Below are positions 33,492 through 45,593 of a DNA stretch of 64,000 bases, piece after piece; the first letter of the stretch is position 1, and each line of letters starts with the position of its first letter. The notes beneath the pieces were generated by a model that saw only the letters and a program-made list of their open reading frames with translations, was not told the DNA's origin and did not search any database. Position numbers and translations under genes: made by a program. The stretch is from Ceratodon purpureus (taxonomy: Eukaryota; Streptophyta; Bryopsida; Pseudoditrichales; Ditrichaceae). Location: assembly GCA_014871385.1 (NCBI GenBank), contig CM026426.1, forward strand, positions 23,353,070-23,417,069. The letters run 5' to 3'.

Positions 33492-34148
33492 TTGGCCCAA
33501 GCATCTCGGGTGCAGATGTTACAGGGGCAAGAGGACAGGTCTGGACCGTCTTACCAAGTGTTGTTGACCACCAGACAGGCCCAGGAGGAGCAGATTTGGC
33601 AGTTGACTGTCCAGCTGCAGCAGGCTCAGCACCAGCTGGTAGTACTCCAGGAGGACCAGGACAAGGAGAGGCAGACTTGGGTGGATCACGGGGTCCAGGC
33701 AGAGGCAGTCATGGCCCGGAGATTGGAGTTGGAGGCCAGGACCAATGCCAGGTTGCGGGACTTTGATCGGCTGGCCAGGGAGAACCAGCAGCTCAGGCAG
33801 AGGGTGGAGTTGGTTGAGGCCAGTTCTACTCAGACTTCTAGGGGGTTGACCAGGCATCTGCTGTCTACCTCCAAGAAGTAGGTACTGGACCAGATTCAGG
33901 CCTACTCAGAGGACCAGGCCAAGTACTTTAGGTATTTGATGAGGTTTGCTGAGACTTACCCATCTTTTGTGTACTGGTCTGAGGATGACCAAGAGGAGGG
34001 GGACCAGGATATGCCTGATGGGGGGCAGTCTGTGGATGATGGAGGGGCTTCCAGCAGTGGCCTGGGAACCACTTCTGGTGTTGGATCTCAGTCAGGTGAT
34101 GGACCAGCAGGTACCGCTTTTGCTGTACCACTAGTACCAACAGCATGA
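33492..34148 (+). pseudogene. Coiled-coil ORF interrupted by TAG
   Basis: A Gln/Glu-rich coiled coil (VQLQQAQHQLVVLQEDQDKE, then RLARENQQLRQRVELVEA) ends at a TAG at 33879-33881. Reading resumes in the same frame (VLDQIQAYSEDQAKYFRYLM) through an acidic, Gly/Ser-rich tail to 34148. There is no ATG at the 5' end, so the start may lie in an upstream exon. Family unknown. Confidence 0.45.
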
Positions 34149-34477
34149 GGACCAGAGGCAGCACCAGGGGGACCAGCATCAGCAGCACGAGGGGTGGCAC
34201 CAGTTAGTGGCTAGGCAATAGATGTAGGCCAGATTACTTGTAGGACCAGTAGGACTTTCTTTTTTGATTTTTTAATACCTAAGTTTTTTTGGTTAACCCC
34301 ATAAAACTTAAAACCGAGCATCTGAGGGCAGACGCAGACTTAAAGGAAGATAATGTTAACTGGGGATTTAAGGTAGTAGAATAGAGGGGCAGTAAATCAG
34401 TAGGGAGCAATAAAACTGCAGGTACCGGGGGGGGGCAGTAAACTGTTAAGTTACTGTCCTGCCCTGTAGTAAATCTG

Positions 34478-34600
34478 TTGGATGAAAATGTCCGGTTTTG
34501 GATGAAAATTGCTAGATGGATGAAAACTGTCAGATGGATGAAATTTGGTGGTTGGATGAAATCTGGTGGTAGGATGAAATCTGGTGGTCGGATGAAAACT
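34478..34600 (+). repeat. 19-bp tandem repeat (TTGGATGAAATCTGGTGG type)
   Basis: About seven degenerate copies of a GGATGAAA-centred unit. On the minus strand it would encode a repeated FHPTTR peptide, but I see no gene there. The surrounding 34149-34477 and 34601-35336 show no gene. Confidence 0.85.
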
Positions 34601-35071
34601 GTTGGCAGTCAGGGTTTTGAGGGTGGCGGCTAGGGTTTTGGATGGGGTTGTGGGAGAGGGGGCTGCGAGGCTCATTCTCTCTCTCTCCCTCTCAGTTCAG
34701 AGCTCTCTGATGGTAGTTTGTGTGTAGGACATCTTGTAGGACTGTAGGAGGATGCTGTTAGAGCAGTTTTCAGGACCCTGGTGGGTCCAGATAGTGATAT
34801 CAGTAGGGAGCAGAATCATATACGGAATTACAATGAGTAAAGGGAAGGAATTGATTACATTGGATATAAATGTCAGAAATTGCAGTTATGAGTGCTTGAG
34901 GGACCAGGTTAGTGGATTCACTTGGTGGGTCCAGTAGATCTGGTGTTTAAATGAATGGATATTGTAGATCAGACTAAGGGGAGTAGAAAAATGTATTAGA
35001 TCTAGGAAAATACCACCAGGATTTGAGTAGATCTAAGTTGGCAGTCTCAGATCTAGGACCAGGATTTTGGG

Positions 35072-35112
35072 CAGTTTCAGGGCAGTTTCAGGGCAGTTTC
35101 AGGGGCAGTACA
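35072..35112 (+). repeat. GGGCAGTTTCA tandem repeat
   Basis: Three to four head-to-tail copies of an 11-12-bp unit in otherwise unremarkable sequence. Confidence 0.85.
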
Positions 35113-35336
35113 GATTTTTTCGTAGGATTTCAGAGAGCTTTAGGACAGTATTCATTTTTGAAGGAGTAAGAAAAGTATTCCTTTCACGGGTGAGAGTTTC
35201 CATTGAACATCGAATCCTAGGAAGAAACATGCATTTCATGACTTATGTGCTGAAATTAATTACAACTTCACGTATGAAAAAGAATAAAATCAAAGTATTG
35301 AGCCTTAATTGAGGCAACTTATTAGAATAAGTACTT

Positions 35337-35915
35337 TTAACACATGAAATGAAGACAGTGAAATAAACTTAAAACTAATGTATTCTGAAATACATAATAT
35401 GACTTACCAAACATTGCAACTAAATTTGTAAACAAATCTATAAATAAGAAACGGCTACATGTGGTGGGAGATGTAGAAGAGGGGAGGTTTGTGGGTGAAG
35501 GAAAAGGTTCCTTTTTAAAGGTAAAGGCCGGAGCAAGACAGATCACGGCAGACCAAGTTCCCCCCCAAATGTGTCCGTTCAGAAGCCATTGAGGAAGATA
35601 GAGGGACATTGAGACTATTCCAAACTTTGCTTTTGCAATGTCCTTGTGTTCCACGGGGGACATCATCGGCTCAAAACCAGAACTTGGCCTAGTTAAGCTT
35701 CTCTCACCTCCTTCTCTCCCTTCAGCTGCTTCTTTACTATCTAACTTCTTAAAAAAGTGCTTTGGAATTTTGATGGTTCGGTGTTTGTAGCATAATGATT
35801 TTGTGATTCTAACTTTCTGAATCCAATGAATTTGTATCCGTTCAAGCGTGCGTATTCTTTGTTTGTTGAGGGACTTAAGTGAATGCGGCTTTGGTTTTGC
35901 AGGAACCGTTTTCAT
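35337..35915 (-). CDS. Unrecognised ORF of 192 codons
   Basis: A basic N-terminal region is followed by a stretch with two hydrophobic segments (GTWSAVICLAPAFTF and FLFIDLFTNLVAMFG). No family is recognised, and it may be the 3' region of a transcript or a chance frame. It lies downstream of the SUVR pseudogene on the same strand. Confidence 0.2.
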   Translation of the reverse strand: MKTVPAKPKPHSLKSLNKQRIRTLERIQIHWIQKVRITKSLCYKHRTIKIPKHFFKKLDSKEAAEGREGGERSLTRPSSGFEPMMSPVEHKDIAKAKFGIVSMSLYLPQWLLNGHIWGGTWSAVICLAPAFTFKKEPFPSPTNLPSSTSPTTCSRFLFIDLFTNLVAMFGKSYYVFQNTLVLSLFHCLHFMC

Positions 35916-36044
35916 ACAACCTTGTCTTCCAAGAATTGTGGACTGTATGTGGCACTCTCTTCAGAATATTTAGTATACCATAATGTTTAGAGTTCGAAAC
36001 AGTAGGGGTAAAGTCTTTCCATGCCAAACTCAGTATATTCAATA

Positions 36045-38261
36045 TTAATGTTCAATGTTCTTCCTTGTGCTCCTTATTAGCAACCTGGTTGGCTTCTCTA
36101 TTGAACACTTCCTTGGCTTGTCACGATGTGACTCTAATGATGGCTTGTTTCCGTGGTCCCGACACTTACTACTCCCGCAGGTACATCTAAAGCGGGGTAT
36201 ATCCTGATCATCGGACTTGAAATCCTTGCCATAGTCCTGCCACACCCGTCCCCCCTCCCCGGCCCCCCGGATTAGTAACAGACTCTTATGTCCTTCAGCT
36301 TAAAAATTTAGACAAATATATTTTTCTTTTTGAAGGAAGAAAGTCAACGCCTCCTGATCGGTTTAGGATCCTTACCCATGTTAACTCTTCTCGTGGGCAG
36401 ATGTCTCGATTGGCAAAGAATGCCATATGGTAGATATGCTCATCTCCGGAGTCCACTCGCGTAGGCATGTCCACGACGTTAGCTCCCTCACACCTGAAAC
36501 AACGGCAATCACAATTTTCGTACTTAGGTTCACTACTGGACTTAGGCACTCTATTTGACTTTGCATAAAACAAGTTGAGCTAGGACGGTCCATGCCTCTG
36601 ATTTAAGAATCTTGCAACATTGCCATTGTGAGTGGCATCGATACAGAGACAGAGTTGTTGTCATTGGCCATTACTTCAGATCGCCAACAAGCATCCAGTT
36701 GGAGAGTGTAGGTTTGACGATAACCAAGTAGCTTGTGTATGAGGTGGTTCCGCTCGATGAGTTCACCATTAGTCACAATCTCGTGCCTTTATGTGCTCAA
36801 ACAGAAACTTACTTGCCTTTATGTGCTCCACTGTCTGGACACCCAAGCCGTGAGAAGGAGTCATAAAAATCTGCAAGTGATAAATTACGTGTTAAATAAT
36901 GTGAATATTAAAAAAAGACATCAATAACGAAAATCAAATCTCTCTAAAATAAAACAAGACTTACCTGTACTTTCACTGTCATGCCATGTTGTGTAACGCG
37001 GTTCCCACACATTAAGTGGCAAGCAGCCATGGAGTTACATTCTGTAATAAAGGTCCCTGGTTGGTGACCACGACAAACAGCCTCGTCACCGCTACTACTA
37101 TCTTCTGCAGGGAGACTTGCACAGAAACACCCGGTCCCTTTATTACAATATTCCAAAGAAAGTTTGTCATCCAAATCCCTTATGATGTCAGCATGAAGGA
37201 GGCGAGCTGTATTGTATGCAAAATCCCCGGATTGAAGGGCGCACACGCAAGCAGAGTTTTCGGTAGTCAGACAATCCGTCCCACATCTTTTACAATCTCC
37301 TTTTGGTCTGAAAGACTTTCTCACACTCCTCCACAAGTTGCCACCATTAGGCTCTTCAACAAGTACCATACTCTCTTTAATGTACCCGAATTGTGGTGGA
37401 TGAATAATGGATCCAATAGGATTGACCACTTGTACAAGATACCGCTCCAAACCTTACGAAAGATCTTCAACCAATATAGTACCTTGTTTTGACAAGGCAG
37501 GTGAAATCAGCAATTTAAATGAGAGACTTGTGTGCGACCTCAGATGTTTTTTGCAAGTGATGGAATACATACAAAAATGTATTCTCTAACAATACAATGC
37601 GATAGATCCAAAGGAGCCTACGTATGTACCTCTCACGATACAAAGTAGAGTGTGCAATTTTTCTTTGGCCACACTCTAAACTCCCTACACAATCCTATAC
37701 AACCCTACAGAATCCTAGTACATCAGTTAGTCAGTTACACAAACACAACCTACACAAACTTCACCGGTTTTAGCTTCTTTCCACTAGGGCTGCCTTTGGG
37801 ACTTGCAACATTGGGGCGGGTACGAATAGTAGGGGTCTCTTTTTACTTCCTTTTACTTGATTTCTTCTGCCCACCCTTCTCCACCGCACCATCCTTCTTG
37901 TGCTTCCTTGTCTTGGCCTTCCGCTGGGTTGCCAAATCCTCACCTTCTCCTCTGTGTAGGTCATCTCCAGCATCTGCTAGCCCGAGTCCTCTGAGCTGGC
38001 CCTTGCTCCGTACCTACTCCTCTAACCATGTTCTGACCTTCCAGCTCCTCCTTGAGCCTCCTTCCCTCCTCCGTCTTCCTCTTCCCCCTGAAATGTCTAA
38101 CCTCAGTAGGTACCTCGACAGCTATGGCCTCAACATCTTCCCCAGGCAACTTTTTCTTCGGCTGTCCTTCAAGCCCTCCAGACTTATGCTGAGTCTCGGA
38201 AGTCAGCGGCTTCCCCTCTTTGGGGCAGTCCTTATCCTAGTCGACAGTCGTCTCCGTGGCC
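36045..38261 (-). pseudogene. SUVR-type histone H3K9 methyltransferase, decayed copy
   Basis: Exons on the minus strand match a plant SUVR protein in order. A charged N-terminus starts near 38261 with an in-frame TAG. A pre-SET cysteine cluster (GDCKRCGTDC, then ACHLMCGNRVTQHGM) lies at 37450-36960. SET parts follow near 36873-36600 (FMTPSHGLGVQTVEHIKA, EIVTNGELIERN, LCIDATHNGNVARFLN), with two frame shifts and a duplicated EHIKA segment. A SET exon near 36500-36380 (CEGANVVDMP, HMAFFANRDICPREELTW) is followed by a last exon near 36245-36160 (DYGKDF, then FRCTCGSSKCRD, post-SET). Known SUVR proteins methylate H3K9 at transposons. The shifts point to a pseudogene or gene capture; assembly errors are an alternative. 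Confidence 0.72.
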
Positions 38262-38292
38262 ATGTTGGAGTGGACAAGCGCTGTTCAAAGGC

Positions 38293-38490
38293 GGGTGGCT
38301 TGTATGCGTGCCACGAGCCGAGATTTGGAGAGCAGAGAGCAGAAAATGAGGCCCTAAATCTAGAAACAGTAGAGTTCTTACTAAAAATAAAAACTATTAT
38401 TAGATTATTTGAATATTTTAGGAATATTCTAAGAGTATTCCTTGAATATTCGAATTTATAGTAATTAATGATGGCCCTATGACCGTGGAC
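38293..38490 (+). repeat. Mutator-like terminal repeat, solo left end
   Basis: GGCTTGTATGCGTGCCACGAG, GAGATTTGGAGAGC and, near 38470, CCCTATGACCGTGGACTAA match in order the terminal repeat of the element at 54298-61786 (its right end read on the minus strand). I found no partner end to the right, so this may be a truncated or solo end. The SUVR pseudogene starts just left of it. Confidence 0.55.
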
Positions 38491-38570
38491 TAAATTATAG
38501 TTTTTTTAAAACAATTTACCAAGTTTCCTTGCCTTTTTTCTTAATATTCCTAAAGTACCACAGTTGTCAC

Positions 38571-38744
38571 GGTCGTCCGGGACGCTCGGGACGTGGGGAC
38601 GTCCGCGGACGTCCGCCAGCGCCACAGGACGTCTAGTGACTTAGAAAAAAAAAATCACCCACACAGGTTTCATCCCGGGGTGAAACCACACCTTGAACGC
38701 GGGGGAGGGGTTGTGGGGGAGGGTGCGGCCGTCGCCGCAGAGTA

Positions 38745-38775
<31 letters not shown>

Positions 38776-38993
38776 CGTCGGCTGCGTCGGGAAGGGGCCG
38801 TCCCCGGCGACAGCCCCTTGCCATCGCCGTGGTGGAGGGGGGGGCCGTCGCCACGGTGGGACACTGTCCCTGGCGACGGCCCCTTCCCGGCGCCGCAGAG
38901 GGGAGGGGTTGTCCCCGGCGACGGCCTCTTGCCGTCGCCGCGGTGGGGGGGGGCCGTCCCCGGCGACGACCCCTTCGACGGCCGTGACAACCC
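38571..38993. repeat. GC-rich block with short inverted ends and a poly-G tract
   Basis: The left edge GTTGTCACGGTCGTC and the right edge (reverse complement GTTGTCACGGCCGTC) match. Between them are a G30 run (about 38746-38775) and GGCGACGGCC-type repeats. It could be a small hAT-like element or the left end plus promoter array of the second hAT region. No target duplication is evident. Confidence 0.5.
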
Positions 38994-39084
38994 ATAATCC
39001 AACGGCCTCCCGCTTGACTTACGGTCTCGACGGCCGTCCTCCCTTGATTTTTAGGGCTTACCCCTTGGCATTTCATGGGATGAG

Positions 39085-39092
39085 TATAAAAG
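39085..39092 (+). promoter_or_regulatory. TATA box of the second hAT transposase gene
   Basis: GATGAGTATAAAAGACCCC lies 200 bp upstream of the ATG at 39297 and downstream of the GC-rich array, repeating the array-TATA-leader layout of the first hAT element. Confidence 0.7.
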
Positions 39093-39296
39093 ACCCCTCC
39101 TGGAAGTTGGCATTACACTTCTGAATTGTACTCCATGTGCTACTAGTTGCGCTTATATACGTGTGTATCTGTTGCCTGGTGAACGGCGGCGTTCAAAAGT
39201 TTGTTGAATTGGAGCTTCTTTGGAGGCTCTAGTTCTCTTGAGGACTTGTTACCCCGATTCTTTGAAGTTTTTCCGGGCGACCTATCAAGTGCAGCA

Positions 39297-42287
39297 ATGG
39301 CGTCTAGAAGTTACTCACCATGGTATACCGAAGTTCATATGATCGATGTGGAGAAGAAGAAGACTGAGATGGTTCAATGTACGCTATGCAAGAACACTTT
39401 CGCAAAGAGGATTGAGCGGATGCTCAGTCATTTGGGCTATGACAAAGTTCTAGGGGTACGGACTACTGGAGTAGGTCGTTGCACTAATTTGTCACCCGCT
39501 ATACTGTCCTTGTTCAAGAAATGCCGTGGCAAATTCCCCAACGACTCCAGAATATTCATGTCGGAGCAGAGTACTTCCCCCGTGACTCGTGGCAATATAT
39601 CCCCGAGAGTGAACACTCCCATGTTCATGGATGTGGACTCATGCGCTGGATCCCGGGTTTCTACTCTGAAGAATGAACCCGTTTTATTTGGTGAGGGTGT
39701 ACCTTCCATTTCCACTCTTCCAGGGGAAGGTAGTGGACAGTTTCCTCCTTTGAACGCAAAGAGGCAATCTACTCTTCAAGAGGGCTTCGAAGAGACTCAG
39801 AGGCGGGAATGCGACAAAGCATGGGCCACATGTTTTTACGAGAACAGTATCTCGTTTAACGTGGCTCGGAGTGCCTCTTTCAAGGACGCGGTGTTGAAGA
39901 CGTCCAACATAAAGAGATCATACACACCTCCATCTTTCCACCATCTCCGAACAAATTTACTAACCCAAGCAAGGATTGATTTGGAGACTTCCTTGAATGA
40001 TAGGATTTTTCCTAGTGTTAGGAAGTACGGGGGAACGTTGGCCCTCGATGGATGGACTTCTGTAAGCAGTCGCCCTCTAATAAATGCAATGCTGGTATCT
40101 CCTGCTGGTGAGTTATTCTTGGGAGCCGTTGACACGAGTGGGAAAGAGAAGGATGCCGTCTTCGTAGCGACCGTCATTGAGAAGTTTATCCAACAAGTTG
40201 GAGAACATAACATCATTCAAGTATGCTACGATAATGCTCCGGTGATGCTTAATGCCGGAAAGTTGGTCCAAGCACTCTATCCATCCATATTGGTCCAAGG
40301 ATGTGCTGCCCATGCGATGGACCTTTTGCTGGAGGACTGGAGTAAGATGAAGTGGGTGAAGGAGCTCCTAGATCGGGCTAAGAACTTGGTTAAGTTCATA
40401 AAGATAAGGCAAATGCCACTCTCGGTATTTCGAAAGCACGAGGCAAAACTTAGCTTGCTGATGCCTGGTCAGACTAGGTTTGCATCGCACTACATTATGA
40501 TTTCGCGTCTACTGAAGGTTTGAAGAGCATTGGAGCAGAGCGTTGTGGATCCTGACTGGAGAAACTACGAAACGAAAAAAACCTTATCTGCCCATGACAA
40601 AGCGAAGATCTCACGCGATGTTAAGAGGGTCGTCTTGGATGACGTTTTCTGGGAGCAATGTGCAAACTTCAAGTGGATGACGAGTCCCGTTGTATATGCC
40701 CTACTAGAGTTTGATGCAAAGGAATCGGCATTGGGTAAAGCCTACGTCGTTCTCCGCAACCTTGAGAAGCATGTTCGCTCCTTACGCCATGAGCCCTTCA
40801 AATTGGACTCTGACAATGCTGATTTGTGCGAGGACTCATTTTATGAGCGTAAAGCCATGGTCAAATCACCCTTACAGTGTGCTGCTGCGCTTCTAAACCC
40901 TTATCTTATTGACGATGAGGACCTTCACAATGATACTGATGCGATGGCATCGGCGAAGGAGGTCTTGTTGTCGATGGCTCCTCCTACATTGAAGGAAGTG
41001 GTCATTGAAGAGTTCTTCGCATTTTGTGATGCTTATCCTCCATTTCGTGATTTACGTGACTCCTCTAAGTCACAATTGCCGCCTTCTGGTTGGTGGGATA
41101 TATACGGATCCGCTCGTAAATTCATTTCCCCAATTGCAATAAGGATTTTAGCTCAGCCCCTGTCTTCTTCTTCATGCGAGCGGAATTGGAGTAGCTACTC
41201 CTTTGTCCACGACAGGAAGCGAAACCGTTTACTTCCGGAGAGGGCTAAGGACCTCGTGTTTGTGTATACAAATTCCAAGATAATTTCCCAGTCCAAGTTG
41301 AGTGCCTTCGGGAGGTTCTATGGGGAGTTGGAGGGGAAGGAGGATCCAAAGGCCGTGGAAACCGAGGACGTTGACTACTCTAGTGAGTCTGATGTTGATG
41401 TACCCTTCGACGATCTATCAATTGACCCCCCCATTGACAACCCAGTCGACGACCTTGAACTTTCACCGAAAGGAAAATCCCGTTGTTCTCCTGCGCCAAT
41501 GGAGCGTGCTTTCGAGTATGATGATGTCGAAGAAGAAGGTACCAACGAGGAGGATACGATTCCTCTTGCTTCTCTTCTGAATGGAGACGGTTTACTAAAC
41601 AGTGATAAGATTCTGCGGGGAGGATCATCTCATACTACCGTGGGTTTGGTCATACCAAAGAAAGAAGAAGACCCCACCCTTGATACTTTGAAGGTTCTTT
41701 CTCCAGACTTCAACCGCCTAAAGGACGATATGGTTCCACCCACTACAAAGGAGGAGGTGCCCGTACCCGTACCCGGTGCGTCTCGGACATTGTTTGGAAC
41801 CGCAAAGACTAGGGTCCAAGTTGGTGGGTTCGAATCGTCCACGAGGTTGGTTGAGTTGTCTAAAAAAATGAAGGCAGATGCTAAGGCTGCTGAAGTAACG
41901 GAGAAATGTAGGAAGAGATTGGTCCGAACCCGTCAAGCGGACCGGGGCATCCTCTCTACTGATGATGGACTTCCAATTGGGCATCTCTTTGGGCCGAAGT
42001 TGGCTTTGGGAAAACCGGACATATTTCCTGAGAAACCCCCTGCTAGAGCCATGTCCAAGCAAAAGGCTGTAGACAAGACTTAGAAGGTGTTGGCTTTCAA
42101 TCCTGGGAAGCCAAAAACTCCTTTGGATGACCCGAATGGCCCAAAGAAATTCATGAACCCATTCGAGTCAAAGAAGAAGACTAAGGGGAGGGTGAAGAAG
42201 GTACGCGAGAGCGATGGCGATGACGATGACGATTCTTCCGGCCCTAGTGGGGCCGAAGTGAAGGACGACAGCGATTATGTGGCATGA
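39297..42287 (+). pseudogene. Second hAT transposase, two in-frame stops
   Basis: From the ATG at 39297 a BED-like finger (CTLCKNTF, then HLGYDKV) is followed by the DUF659/RNase H core (LDGWTSVSSRPLINAML near 40045, then PAGELFLGAVDTSGK and CYDNAPVML). The dimerisation domain follows near 41090-41290 (WWDIYGS, SSSCERNWSSYSFVHDRKRNR). One frame runs the whole length, broken by a TGA at 40521-40523 and a TAG at 42081-42083, ending at TGA 42285-42287 after an acidic tail. It is a distant paralogue of the 6293-9736 transposase, so the two elements belong to related but distinct families. The aligned residue at the first stop is Lys in the other copy. Confidence 0.87.
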
Positions 42288-42742
42288 TTGCGCACAATAG
42301 TTAGAAGGCAGCATTTCCAGTGCACCACCCTAGAATGCCACTCTTTTATGAATGTCCATTTCTAGAAACCATGATCATATTATATACATTTAAGCGGTGG
42401 TGCTTGCCTCTTCAATATTGTCCTCCACGTTGTGTACTTATTTTTACTTTGATTGTACTTCACGCAATTGTTTTCTCGTAATGAATGTACAAAATCTACA
42501 TATGAAGTTCGATGCATCTAAGTACTAACAATTCTTTCAACACACATGCAACTCCGAGTAAACATAAATGAAATTGTATTAAAACCAAAAGTAATTTTTG
42601 CAAGTACATATAGAGGTACAGTAAAGTCCATACATCCGGCTACGCAACCAATATATATACTGCTCCAAATACGACTATCACCTAATGTATTATCACATTA
42701 ACAGCAGTAATGCGGGTACGATGTCCAACGTATATACCCTAC

Positions 42743-45593
42743 TCAACGTTCACTGTTTGCATTTGACCTCCCAGTAACGCGTCGCTGGCTTGGTCGTGTA
42801 ATCGTACCCCCCAATCGATATTCTTCCTGCACGACTACCACTTCTCGACATATATCTTCCCCCCATTTAAGGTCATCTTCATAAGGGCCGTCCCGATTGC
42901 GCTTCTTAGAGTTCTTCCCGTCCCACAACTCCTTTGTCTTCTCAATCTTGGCTACTGTTTCTTGCACAATCTTCTCAATACTAGCGCGTGACCAACGAGA
43001 GGAATTACCCTCATCACGAAGTGCCCTTCTCCTGTCGCAAACTAATTTCTGAAGAGCATCGTCAGACTTCTTAATGATCATCTAGTTGTCTAGGTCCGAA
43101 TATTTGAAGGATTCCTCTGTAAAAGTGTGACGATGGCGAATGGCTTCTTCTAGTTTGGCCAATACAAGTGCCCTCCCGACCGAGGTCCTGTCGTACATCT
43201 TGTACTCATCAAGTAGCCCATAGTCTCGTTCTACTTCTCTTCTTTTACCGTCGGCATCTACCACAACTTCCGGTTTTGGAAACCGGAAGAAGCGATTGCC
43301 ATGTACACTCCAATGTCCACCGAAGTTCCTACAAAACAATTCTCGCTCCTTGGCATCCGGAATTTCACGTGCCCTCATCTCCACCTCATAGTCGTGTGTC
43401 ATCCATGAAAGATCGTCCAATTCGGCATTGCCCGCCGTAGATAGTTGGTGAGTCATTGTCTCCGGGTTCCAAGCAAGTGATTTGCCCCAATCATAATAAT
43501 TCACCTCTTTCTTAGGTAGTTGGTCTAGTGGTAAATTCCACCGATCAAACTCATGCCCAGGCGGCATTATGTGTTGTAGTCCCAGCATCTCGTAAAAACG
43601 TGAACTAATTGGGGAGCGGCACATAACACACTGTTTGTTGATTAAAGCAGCCTTCGCGATGCAGGTTATGTGGAACTTGTGATTACAATTTCCCATCTCA
43701 AAGGCCCCTTCCGGCCCAAAATATTGTTGACAAATGGGACACGTCTCCTTTGAATATTCCTCCGACGGTTTACGAGTATGGATAACCACTCGTTTCGATT
43801 CATCCAAATGAGATGATAGTACACCGTACGGCATCCACCCCTCCTCAACCTCTAGCGCCCAGTCAATGACCCCTTCTTTATTTTTTGAACTATGTAATGT
43901 GCGCTCCATCATTTCTCCTACATCGCGCCATATCGTGATTTTTGTAGCATCCTCGCCGCCCTTGGCTGCTGCCTCGTTATACTTCTGTAAAGATGATTGG
44001 ATAGATTCTTCGACATCCATGGAAGTAATTGCACATTTCTTCATATCCTGTTGTGCTTTAGAGACTATTGTCTCCTTATCTCGCAGTTTGTGGACCCAAC
44101 CAAGCAACGATAATGCCTTTGTGGAACATGGTGTATCGTCTACCATCTGTATAGTGGTCTTCAGCTTCTCCAGTTCTGTACGGGCCTCGTCTCTTTCCCT
44201 TCTAGCCACCTCCAAATCTCGTAAAAGAATGTCTACTTCTTGGAAAATCATCCATTAGCCCCTTTCATCTATCCTCGTGTCTTGGTGTTGCTTAGCTAGA
44301 GCCAATGTCCAATGGAACTCGACCAGATGTCCTTTTAGACTTCTGAGACGCCATCCCTTGTGTGACCCCATCTCCACTTTTATTTGAGAATTTAGAGAGG
44401 CCGAGGTCATCGGAATCCTCATCATCGCTCAGTACTTCAATGACACAATCCTTTTCTTCCACCTTCACCGCTTCCTTCTTCACCCTAGGCCTCACTTCTT
44501 CTATTTTTCTTTTCTCCTTCTCTTTCGGGTGGTACTTCTCGCACTCATCCAATTGTACACTCCAACTCTTCTTCACATTGTCCAACCTTTCTGTCAGTTT
44601 CTCGATTATCTGCGTTGCCTCCATTAATTCCTTACTCAGCGCCACGTTCTCTTCGTCTAATTGCACACGGTCTTCGAGAAGAGGCTTAATGGAAGATACC
44701 AAAGTCTCAAAGCCGAGGGCACCATGTATCATGCCCGAAGTGATACTTCCAAATGCATGAGCCATGTTTATGAGTTTTGGTGCCATAGCGCCTAATACGG
44801 AAGCCCCTTCTTTCAGGGTGTGTGCAATCTTCAACACATTATGAACTTGTTGCACTTCCTCCGTGGTTTTTCCTACATCGCCTCCCTCCATGGTATTCTC
44901 TAAGCCCCCACGCCGTTCATTAGAGCACACCTCCGTCCATTTGATGCTAAAATCTAGTAACTCCTTCAATGATTCGTTGTTCGGCATCGACTTCACCATC
45001 TCCATAATGTCGGAAATGGAATGAATTGCATCCTTTGTGCTATCCTCTTTGGTAGGCACTTGTACTATTGCCAAGGAACTCAGACCATCGTCCACTAGAC
45101 AAGGGTTGGAGCATCCAGCTTCCGCAGCCGTAAGATGTGTTGAACAGTCATTGTCCACCTCAACTTCCACCTCATCCACGGCTGCCTTGCCCTTTGTATC
45201 ATTGGAAGATTTCACCGTGATTCCCAAGTCTGCTCTAGGAATAACAGGGACATTGGTTTCCGTGGCAGTAGGGAACATCGTTGCGATCACATTGGCAATG
45301 GCAATGGGCTTCCTGTCCTCAAGACGGTGTGGAGTTTCATTCTATAAATTCTTTACTTCATTCTTTGAGAAAATCATCAGAGGTGGCCAATGCCCCTTTC
45401 GGAACTCTGCTACGACCTTCTTCGCTTGCAAAGGATTGATCAGATATAAATCCGGAATGTCTCTAACCATCCATCCAATTTGCAGTGGCCTGTCTTTTGT
45501 AGTGGGGTATGTACACCAACTAATCGACCGCTTCAATTTTAGCTCGGCATATACCATTACTTGGGAGCTTGTTGGTCCTAATGTATGTGTCAT
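42743..45593 (-). pseudogene. N-domain/coiled-coil/RING cargo protein (copy B)
   Basis: Reading from 45593, the tail of the N-domain (VMVYAELKLKRSISWCTYPT) meets a TAG at 45342-45344. The same frame continues to 44292 with acidic and coiled-coil parts (LSKELMEATQIIEKLTERLD). A second frame begins at the ATG 44251 with another coiled coil and a RING finger near 43608-43742 (CPICQQYF, CNHKFHITC, CVMCRSPIS), then LGLQHIMPPGHEF as in copy A. An in-frame TAG at 43082-43084 separates a basic C-terminus ending at 42743. A short intron between 44292 and 44251 is possible. It is transcribed towards the hAT transposase gene (tail to tail, 455 bp apart). Confidence 0.75.

Noticed and set aside
37652-38461. 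269-residue + strand open frame
   Set aside because: It is antisense to the charged N-terminal region of the SUVR copy and runs into a Mutator-like terminal repeat; its Leu/Pro/Ser-rich content is a shadow.
43510-43545. tRNA-like A box (GTTGGTCTAGTGGTAAATTC)
   Set aside because: It lies within the coding region of RING copy B, and no B box follows at the right distance.
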